From contig NC_087066.1 in NCBI RefSeq assembly GCF_963678635.1, forward strand, positions 35,959,152 to 36,023,151: a stretch of DNA of 64,000 bases, read 5' to 3'. Numbering within the stretch: the first letter of the stretch is position 1; every line of letters starts with the position of its first letter. This document shows, piece after piece, positions 56,357 to 64,000 of this stretch. A model generated the notes under the pieces. The model ran no database searches. It had not been told where the DNA came from and saw nothing but the letters and a program-made list of their open reading frames with translations. This stretch comes from Symsagittifera roscoffensis. Its lineage: Eukaryota; Xenacoelomorpha; Acoela; Convolutidae. A program made the translations under genes and the position numbers.

Positions 56357-56938
56357 TTTTACGATTTCTAGATGATCTTGCGTACTGACCAACTTGAGTA
56401 TTACCGTACCAACCAATTTGAGTATTACCGACCAACCAACTTGAGTACTACCGTACCAATCAACTTGCGTACTTGAGAAATATCTCCTTTTGAATGTAGC
56501 TGATCGTGAACTCTGTTCAAGACCTTCTTTTTTCTTCCAAAAGAGTGTGGCTCGGTCGTCAACTCGATTTAACAAATCAATCTGAAAATAAAATCCATCT
56601 TTTAGACCAATTTGTTTCATTCCTAACCTAAACCCCCATTATTTTGGTTAAAACATTATCCCTTCATTTGTTTAACTAAAATAGTTCAGTTGTAAGTTTT
56701 TTAAGAGCATGCAGATTCAGTTAATGTTTTAGCATCGTCAACTTTTGAAATTATAATTGTCATGCCAATTACGTTAAAACCCATCTACTTGCTTCGAGAT
56801 CCCCATGTACCCTCACTCGAGATGCCCATGCACCTAACTTGAGATTCCCATGTACCCAACTCGGGCGATACTCAAGTAGTATTTCTAGTGTAGATGCACC
56901 ATTATTTCCGTTTCTGCGAAGGCCACATGTAGGATAGC
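56357..56938. other. Leader or LTR-like interval between two Gypsy-type units, with short tandem repeats
   Basis: Lies between the macro-domain ORF of one unit and the gag-like start of the next, where an LTR and leader would be expected. Two short repeats are visible: 56375-56480 has about five copies of an ACCAACTTGAGTATTACCGT-type 20-25-mer, and 56790-56865 has about three copies of a CTTGAGATTCCCATGTACCC-type 26-28-mer. I could not find a second LTR copy in the window to prove its limits. Confidence 0.45.
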
Positions 56939-57436
56939 TTACAGTTCTCTTGGGCTCAACTTGCCCCTGTTCGGGTCATAGACTGGCATCGCGACCTCCA
57001 ATTTTGTTCTTTCGACCAGGAAGTACCGCAATTTTGTTAGTGCCAGCATCACGTGCTCAGGGTCTATTGTGTTCCTTTCACTGACCCTCGTTACCAGAAA
57101 GCACAAGTACTTCCCCGGAACTTGTGAAACTGATGGGGGAAGCGCAGCCATTCCCCCCAACCCCGGTCTCCGTCTGAATAGAAACTCCACGTTCTGATAC
57201 TCTCTCTTGAAGTCGGCCTCTAGTCTTGATTTGAAGCTCCTGTCCGCCGTTATACAGATCTCGCTGGTCCTGTCTGACAGAATGAAGTCGCTGTCCGTGA
57301 TCAGGATGTTCTCTGAATATTCATTTGGAATTTCTAATTTTGTTTTGAAATTCCTCCCAATGGTAGGCTCAACCACCTCCTCATCCAGTTCCAGCCCGCT
57401 CGTTTCTCTCACTTCTCTGAGTTTCTTTATCATCAA
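56939..57436 (-). pseudogene. Gypsy-like element 2: macro-domain-like ORF, stop near the end
   Basis: Follows the integrase ORF. NILITDSDFILSDRTSEICI leads into a TADRSFKSRLEADFKREY stretch, then KYLCFLVTRVSER and VAMPVYDPNRGKLSPREL. Order and spacing resemble small macro domains (OARD1/TARG1-like) that bind ADP-ribose or remove it from proteins. The usual Gly-rich loops are poorly kept, so binding is uncertain. A TAA at 56939 breaks the frame, and recognisable family-like sequence continues for about 20 codons beyond it. An extra 3' ORF after integrase is uncommon for Gypsy elements. Confidence 0.5.
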
Positions 57437-57456
57437 AATTTTGCTGTGGGTAAGTC

Positions 57457-58800
57457 CTACCCCACTACCCGAAAAAAAATAATTATCGACGTCCCCGTCG
57501 AAGATGCTGGGTCTGAATTATCTGGTGGTATTTCGAGCGGCCTGTCGGTCGCCGTCCAACCGAAGAGGGGATTTTTCGTTTTCACGTGTTCTTCCGCCGA
57601 GATGTCGACTTGCTGGATGCTTTGCTTCTCATCACTCTTACTCTTGACATCGCGCATCCACTCTAGTGTCCTCAAGTTTGTATTTTCCCTCCTCTCTATC
57701 TCGCTCTGCTCCAGATCCGTCTCTTGTTCCGGTGTGGAGTAGTCTTCCTGCTGGTAGTGTTTACTATCGTTGATGATTTGCCATTCATTGTCGGCTGCTA
57801 GTTCACCCACACTCAGTAGCTCTTCGCATAATTCATCAGGCTGTATCTTATCAATCAAAAAGTCATCCCCGTACCTATTGTACCTCATGCCTGTCCGTTT
57901 GCGATTGCCACTCCTGGTTCCCGCTGGTATCGGCAAGTCTGGTTCTGTCCACTTCGGCACCTCGTCTTGCTCCGGATCGTCCACAAAGGATTCTGCCTCT
58001 GAGTCCGCATCTATCTTTTCATTATCATCCAAACTCAAGTCCTCGTTGCCATCATTTTTCTCTCTGGTGCCCTTTTCGTTCACCTCGCAAGCTGGCTCCA
58101 CCAATAGGTACTCGATTCCCTCCATATTTTGCGGTACGCACCAGTTTTCTGAGGATGGGACATGAGGTTTCAAGTTTTCATAATGCGCTGCACGCCCCGT
58201 ACCCAAGCGGTAAAACCATCCTTGCTGGTGCACTTCCGTTATCATGAACGGTCCTCTCCATTTCTTGAGTAGTTTCTTTGTACCTTTGGGAGGTATAACA
58301 TTACGGAAGACCCAGACATATTGGTCCACTGCATATGGTTTCGCTTGCAGTATTTTCTCATCGTATTTCTTCCGCTGTCTCATTTGTGCTTGCGCTGTGT
58401 TCCTCCTGCAGAGCTCGTTTAGTTCCTGCTGTCTTTTAACCACTTCTTTCACAAAAGCTTGAGGCGATGTCTTTTTCCCTTTGTATTCTGGGTAAAAGAA
58501 TGTTAGAGGCATCTCTCTTTCCCTGCCAGTCAACATCATGAAGCGACTGATTCCTGTTGTTGAGTGTTGCGTACTGTTGTATGCCCCTACCACTTTTGGC
58601 AGATATTTATCCCAGTCTGTCATATATCTTGAGCAGTATACCCTCAGAATGTTCACCAACGTTCTGTTCTGTCTCTCCACTAACCCGTTGGTCTGGGGAT
58701 GGTAGGTCGTTGAGTGCGCTTGAGCAATGTGTGACCTCTTCATCAATTCTTTCGTCAGGTCCCCCACGAAGGCTTTGCCATTGTCCGACTGAAATGTCAT
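57457..58800 (-). pseudogene. Gypsy-like element 2: integrase core (second half) and C-terminal region
   Basis: Retroviral-type integrase that would join element cDNA to host DNA. FQSDNGKAFVGDL holds the second Asp; HSTTYHPQTNGLVERQNRTL holds the catalytic Glu. A KKLLKKWRGPFMITEV C-terminal SH3-like segment and a long acidic tail (DDNEKIDADSEAESFVDD) follow. The first Asp lies upstream in another frame (58841-59239), so the ORF is split by a frameshift near 58800-58841. The tail ends at 57457 next to the macro-domain-like ORF. Confidence 0.88.
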
Positions 58801-58840
58801 GGGACAACCATACCGTGATATCCAATGTGTTATCAGGTGG

Positions 58841-59429
58841 TCACAAGTCTCCTCTGCCGAAGCTGTCTGATTTGTGAAATGCTTCTGCCAACTTTGTGAA
58901 ATGATCTATTATGACCAGTATCTGGTTAAATCCCGATTCTGTCATACAGATCTTTTGATGGTCTATCTGCACAACCTCGTTAAATTCCGAGCTTTCAACG
59001 GACTTGAGTGGGAACTTCATCTTCCTTGGGTCTTTCACTTGCAGGCATGCCAGGCATGCATTCACCCATCTCTCGCAAGCTTTCCTTAATCCTGGCCAAT
59101 CAAACCTGTGAAGTATTCTTTGTTGCACCTTGTCTATCCCCTGGTGCCCCCATTTGATCATGCGATCTGAATAACACTTCAGTCTGATACAACTATGGCA
59201 GTATGATGAGGTTATGCTTGTGTAATATCTTCTCCTCATCTTTTCTCTTGCATGCTACCACCCCATCAGCTGTGTGATAGAGTAAATCTTTTCTGTCTTT
59301 GTAGAACTGGCTCAAGATCTTGTAGCTGTCTTCTTCCAGATCCCCCTTCTCTTTGGACCCCGTCCGGATCCATTCGGAGAGGTTAGTTGCCATCTTGTCA
59401 TTCTTTTGGGCCCGTATTAGATCCGACAT
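58841..59429 (-). pseudogene. Gypsy-like element 2: integrase zinc-binding and first catalytic Asp region
   Basis: Two overlapping frames. 59193-59429 has YHTADGVVACKRKDEEK and HKHNLIILP. 58841-59239 has GHQGIDKVQQRILHRFDWPG, CERWVNACLACLQVKD (HHCC-type finger) and VVQIDHQKICM with the first catalytic Asp, then LVIIDHFTKLAEA. Order and motifs are those of a Ty3/Gypsy integrase N-terminus. Frameshifts at both ends. Confidence 0.85.
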
Positions 59430-60400
59430 CCGACAGCCTATATCTCGCCTTGACGTGTTCTTTTAGTGCCATTATCTGACCATTCTTTTCTCCAGGGTTG
59501 TGGATGTCATCCTTCAGCTTTACGCATACTATCCTCCTCATGATCTTCCTGTCATCTTCTGGCACCAGATTTGTTCTGACATTTGTGTTGCACGATAGCT
59601 CCCTAAATGGTTTCATCGACACTGCAATTTTCTCAAATTCTTCACCTCCTCGCAGTTCCTGCTGATCCAAGTTGTACGTTCCTGAGGAGGGATCCGTCTG
59701 TAGCTCCCTGTCGCAGTGTCTCATCTTCTCCTCCGCCAGTATCATGCATAGACTATCTTGGTCATCGCTGCTCTTCTCCGAATCTTCATCCCACTCTTCA
59801 CACTCCCCGGACAATTTTTCTTCTCCAGCATCTTCTTCCACTGTGGGCCACTCCCCCGGACTCTTGTCCCTGTCCAAGGTGTTTAGCCTCCTCCTTAGAT
59901 GCCACTTTTCTCTTCCTAACCCGAGTCCGCTCAAGTATGTTATCAGGGATTTTATCAACCAATGACTGCACGACTTCTTTTCCGTCAGATTTTCCTTTTA
60001 AGGAGTCCTCGCCTCCACCCTCTTCATTCCTTCTCAATATCGCGACTTCCGGTTCCTCCTTACCCTTTTCTTTGATCACGGGTTTATCGTTTGTCAGTTT
60101 CTCGAGTAATCTCCTCAAGTCTTCATCTATCACTGCCCTTCCCGTCTCTACTTGGTTCAGGTCGTAGCCTTTCGCCTTGAGTGTCTACCTCACAATTTTC
60201 GGCTTGAGTATTATCTCCATCGGCATCCCTTGGGTTCCTTTCAAGGTTGTTTTCTCTGGAGGCTCATTTGGTAATATTTGGGGTGATCTTCTATCGGTTT
60301 GCCTGACTTGTCGAGCCATCTCGTGAGTGGAAGACTATCATACGTTTCCTTATCCATGAAGGAAAAACCATCTTTGATTTCGGCCTATCTGCCTCTCTTT
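59430..60400 (-). pseudogene. Gypsy-like element 2: charged spacer between RNase H and integrase
   Basis: About 300 codons of acidic and basic low-complexity protein in two frames (59398-59958; 59798-60133), such as EECDEDSEKSSDDQDS-type runs and KVASKEEAKHLGQG. No domain recognised. Such a long insertion between RNase H and integrase is unusual; most Gypsy elements have a short tether here. Confidence 0.5.
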
Positions 60401-60409
60401 GTTCTTGCT

Positions 60410-60827
60410 TCTAGTAGAATTCCGTCTTCTTACTCAAGCTAGCGGCATTTTGATGTTTGCCTCTTGTCGTATGCTCAATTATCATTTTGTATCCGTCCAG
60501 GCAAACTATCCACCTTCCAATGTAGCTCTGGTCCATTGAGTACGTTTTCAGCCAGCTGAGTGCCCTGTTATCGACTCGCAGGTTGAATGGCTCGCTGCCT
60601 AGTTATGCTCTATAATTTTCGACAAGGGTAACAACCGCAAACATCTCTGCTTTTGGCGCCCCATACTTCATTTCCGAATCACTCAAGACTTTTTTTCCGT
60701 ACGCTATTGGTCTTAAGACTGTCTAACTGTTCCATTCCTGTTCTTGATGGAGAATGCCAGAAATGGCGACTACCGACGCATCCGTGTCCAGCACGTACAT
60801 TCCTTTTTCCGTTGGCATCCCTAGCAC
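60410..60827 (-). pseudogene. Gypsy-like element 2: RNase H
   Basis: VLDTDASVVAISGIL has the first Asp, KAEMFAVVTLVENY the Glu, and RVDNRALSWL the second Asp of the RNase H active site. Two or more stops interrupt it (for example after QEQEWNS and ENYRA). Confidence 0.8.
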
Positions 60828-61868
60828 CTATGCCTCGCAAAACTCCTTCTTTATTCTCTGGAATGATTCTTCCGCCGCGTTGTTCCACGTGAACTTCTTG
60901 CCTTTGTGCCTCATTAGTTGTTGCATCGGATATACTTTGTTCGCGTAGCCCTTGATGAACTCCCTGTAGTAGATCGCAAAACCCAGGAAGCTCATCAATT
61001 GATGTTCCGTCTTTGGCGATTTCCAAGTCAGAACCGCTTCTACTGCATCCGGGTCTGGTCTGATGCCATGCCTGTCCACCATCCTTCCTAAGTATGTGAT
61101 CGAGTCCTTGAGTATCTCGCACTTTGACGGTTTGCACTTAAGTCCTGACCTCTTCATGCATGCAAACACCTCGTCTAGTCGCTCGATGTAGTCCTCCAGT
61201 GTAGGCGCCGCAATTACCACGTCATCCACGTAGCACATTACCAGGTTGCCGTATTTCTTTGTCACACCTATCAATGCGTGTGCCATCAACCGTTGAAATG
61301 TAGCCGTGGCATTGCAAAGACCAAACGGCATCCGTTTCCATTGAAACAGCCCCAGCTCGCAGGCGAACCCCGTTTTTTCCCTGTCCTACTTCCTCAGTGG
61401 GACCTGCCGGAAAGCCGATCCTAAATCAAGAGTCGTATCACCTAACTTCGAGAGGCTCTCATCAATTCTAGGTATGGGATAGGCATCCTACACCGTGAAG
61501 GAGTTCAGATACCGAAAGTCACAACAAAACCTCAATTGGTCGCCTTTATTTTTGGCCATCACTACTCCACACGCCCACGGTGATTTGGATGGTTCTATCA
61601 TATCATACTCTAATAAGGTCTCTATTTCTTTTCTACATGCATCCGATTTGTGCGGGGTCATGCGCCTCGCCCTCTCCCTGTGCGGTACCGCAGTCTCCTC
61701 AAGCTCTATTTCATGTTCAACGAAATAACAACATCCAATGTCTGCCTTATGTTTCGAAAAAACGTCCTCATTCCGCTCTAGTACGTCCTTGATGGCCTCG
61801 AGCTGTTCATTCGTTACCTTACCCCTCAAGTGCTCTATTTCAGGTAAAACTGGTTTATCCATTTCCAT
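60828..61868 (-). pseudogene. Gypsy-like element 2: reverse transcriptase
   Basis: Single frame with two stops near 61488 and 61390. Motifs: WACGVVMAKNKGDQLRFCCD and DFRYLNSFTV, then LDLGSAFRQVP, RMPFGLCNATATFQRLM, and CYVDDVVIAAP with the YxDD catalytic core. The thumb and connection follow (FLGFAIYYREFIKGYA). Matches Ty3/Gypsy RT in order and wording. The break points prevent a full product from this copy. Confidence 0.92.
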
Positions 61869-62066
61869 CTCATACAGTGTGGGTCATTCTGGGAAATTTG
61901 AACAGCTCGAAAATCTATCGTCTGTCTCTGATTTAAGTGATTTTACAAGACCTGATGAACCTTTTATTTTCTTCAATCGTCTCAAGATACAAATTTTGTC
62001 CGTATGATTGGGACAATCAATAACTTCATTCTGTTTTGGATTTTCAGTCATTTTCAAGTTTCATTA

Positions 62067-62584
62067 TCAAGTTTTCACGGGTAAAGCATATCCCAGCTTC
62101 CTTCCCCTTTGTATCGTGATGGGTATATTAAGAGTATTCAACAAGACACTGACGCAGAGGCCGCTCTTGGTTATCGAGAAGGATCTTCCTAAAACAGCAG
62201 CACTTTGACTATTAGGATTTGGGACTATGCATACTTGCTTGTTATCACTTAGTTCATTATGGTTTTTCTTTCGCAAGCTTACAATTGCCGCTTCGTTCGC
62301 TTTCAGCCTCACCCTCCTACTCAAGAATACCGGTGCTTTATTTTCATTCGCCATTATTAAATTTACCGTTTAATTGCGTACCTCCTATCCGGGTTCCGTA
62401 TCCTGAACATAGCATTGTTTAAATCAATCGTTACGTCGAAGTTCCTGGCGAAGTCTCTGCCTAAAATGAATTGGTCAGACTCATCTAGGTTTTCTACCAC
62501 GAGAAAGCTCATCCACAGGTTGCGTTCACCCAGGTTTAGGGCTATTATTGGTGTTCTGCCTAGCACCCAATTCTGCCAATTCAT
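62067..62584 (-). pseudogene. Gypsy-like element 2: protease fragment and linker to RT
   Basis: 62363-62584 has FILGRDFARNFDVTIDLNN, the C-terminal flap of a retropepsin-like aspartic protease. The D(S/T)G catalytic part is missing because the sequence joins the duplicated SGNH block at 62584. 62067-62354 is the usual linker (VFLSRRVRLKANE, SGLCVSVLLNTLN) in another frame. Confidence 0.65.
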
Positions 62585-63817
62585 AGAATCTCCTCAACCC
62601 GTGGGACACGTCCGCCCACGCCGCTGCCATTTCCGACTTCCGAAGTCTCAAGTTCGTGGGTTCCAGCTCCCGATTGGGAGCTGCCATCAGAATCCACCAT
62701 GCGTTCCCTTCGGCTATTAAGACTAAAATGGCATAAACAAACTACAGAGCAGGAGGCATGCTCGCGTATCCAGGGGACGTCGTAAATACCACTCTCGTCT
62801 TAGGTCCGAATCGAGAACTGACATTTTCCTGCACCTCCTTCATCGCGGCAATCAACGTCTGGATAGCCTCCCAGATTTTCTTTGGAATAGGCTCAACTCC
62901 CTTCAACTGCTCAAGGCGTCTAGGCGCATGCAGGTGATCGTTCATTCCTGCGAACAGCAGTATCTCTGGTTCACAAGGCATCTTTGACTTCATCGCTACC
63001 ACCAGGGTCAACATCTGGTTCAACTCTGCACCTGGCAGCGAGTATACCAGAGTTTCCGGCCAGAACAACTTGTGAGACGTTCCATCGAAATCCGAGCCCG
63101 CCACGATGATCACCCTTGCGGCCGCTGGATCCGCTCTATCGTATACTGCCAGTGTCTTGGCCAATTGGGCGCTCCCGCAGGGTTTTCCATATCTTGGGTC
63201 GTCCGCTAATTTCGCACCCTCGTAAGCGGCGTCTGGTAGTTTCATCTCCTTCGGTTCCAGTAGCTTATCTACTACCCTCAACTGCGCGGGAGTAGCCCAT
63301 CTGATTCTCGCAATACTTGTTTGGTGCTTGGGGGGCTCCATTATGAGTCCCGGACTTCCCAGCAACTTGAGAGGTCTGTAATTGACCGGTCGCGTGACTT
63401 ATTTCACGGGGATCCCAGTCAGATCAGCCGTCTCCATCATTCTTGCTCTCGAGAAATGCGTTTCGTGGGCCTGTAATCAATCCACGCAATGGTGTCGGCT
63501 CAAGTCCTCGTGTGACAAGTGCTTGAGCCCCAGGGCCTCCGCCAACTCCTGTCTACACTCCAGATCCTCCAGTTCCAACTCCTTTATCTTCTCCAGATAT
63601 CGTGCTCGGCTTGTCTCCACTGGTCTCTCCACTCTCTTGTTATCTACCACCACCACTGAGGATACCACTGAACTTTGGGGCGTCGATGACTCTGCTTCCT
63701 CGGCTTCCATCGGCGTGGAACCCTGTAATCTGGTCCGGCTGCTCCTCGAGCTGTCTTTTGAGTCGACTCTTGCTCCCAGGCGACTGGACAGGGGTCTTGT
63801 GGCAAAGAAAGGGGGAT
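62585..63817 (-). pseudogene. Gypsy-like element 2: duplicate of the second SGNH-like region
   Basis: Near-identical to 37481-38712; I count about 20 substitutions and no indel over 1.23 kb. It keeps the SGNH-like blocks (VAGSDFDG, SLPGAELNQM, FAGMNDHLH, DVSHGLR) and the shared TAA. It has private stops at about 62742 and 63477. Homology ends abruptly at 63817 on one side and at the protease fragment on the other, so it is a rearranged piece. Confidence 0.75.
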
Positions 63818-64000
63818 AATAATCATAATAAAAATATGAATTTAGCGTACGCAAGGGGTTTCCCCCGCAGTTTCAGTTATGTTAGTTAGACATATTTCTG
63901 CAGTTGTTTCGGGTACAGTCGCACAGAATTTTCCAGCTACAGGGGTTGGAGTCATCGAATCTTTTCTCGAAATGCTCCCACATCCATTGCAGCAACCGTC
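63818..64000. other. Unassigned edge sequence
   Basis: Not homologous to the matching position of element 1. Nothing recognised. Confidence 0.3.

Noticed and set aside
56357-56938. A defined LTR pair
   Set aside because: Position suggests an LTR, but I could not find a second copy of this sequence in the window, so limits and identity remain unproven.
60679-61137. 152-codon minus-strand open frame over the RT/RNase H region
   Set aside because: It is out of phase with the recognisable RT and RNase H motifs and has no domain of its own.

Overview
The window is nuclear DNA from an animal, most likely an invertebrate. It is AT-rich, contains genes split by GT-AG introns, and is crowded with transposable elements. 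I cannot name the species. Only two ordinary host genes are convincing: a complete five-exon asparagine synthetase gene (minus strand, 6493-14078) and a single-exon GT31-type glycosyltransferase (minus strand, 28653-29765).

Layout from left to right. 880-5095 holds a decayed non-LTR retrotransposon with zinc finger, endonuclease, RT, RNase H and zinc-knuckle remnants and a (CA)n tail. 6493-14078 is ASNS, whose 5-kb third intron carries a tRNA-like repeat and a degenerate tandem repeat. 14475-23355 is a satellite of about 100 copies of an 89-bp unit, a few hundred bases upstream of the ASNS start. 23356-28640 is non-coding and includes a tandem repeat of about 790 bp with tRNA-like segments. 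30890-35560 is a CR1/L2-like LINE flanked by direct repeats of about 180 bp, with a 469-bp hAT-type MITE inserted in its first ORF. 36200-39476 and 55319-63817 are parts of Ty3/Gypsy-like retroelements on the minus strand, with two SGNH-hydrolase-like domains, protease, RT, RNase H, integrase and a macro-domain-like ORF.

The most interesting object is a 15.8-kb Polinton/Maverick-type DNA transposon at 39477-55312, inserted into the Gypsy gag-like ORF. It has about 500-bp near-identical terminal inverted repeats starting (AGT)2AG, an exact 6-bp target duplication, and a protein-primed family B DNA polymerase frame of 1,450 codons. That frame has five in-frame stops and no frameshift. I see no retroviral-type integrase, packaging ATPase, protease or capsid gene. 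Instead there are several small orphan ORFs, a tiny membrane protein overlapping the ORF before it, a two-exon zinc-finger gene resembling the polymerase N-terminus, and intergenic regions full of perfect host transcription-factor sites (CRE, CArG, AP-1, CCAAT). The element looks as though it uses host stimulus-responsive transcription, as immediate-early promoters do. This last point is inference.

Insertion order can be read directly. The Polinton is younger than the Gypsy fragment it splits, and the hAT MITE is younger than the LINE it splits.
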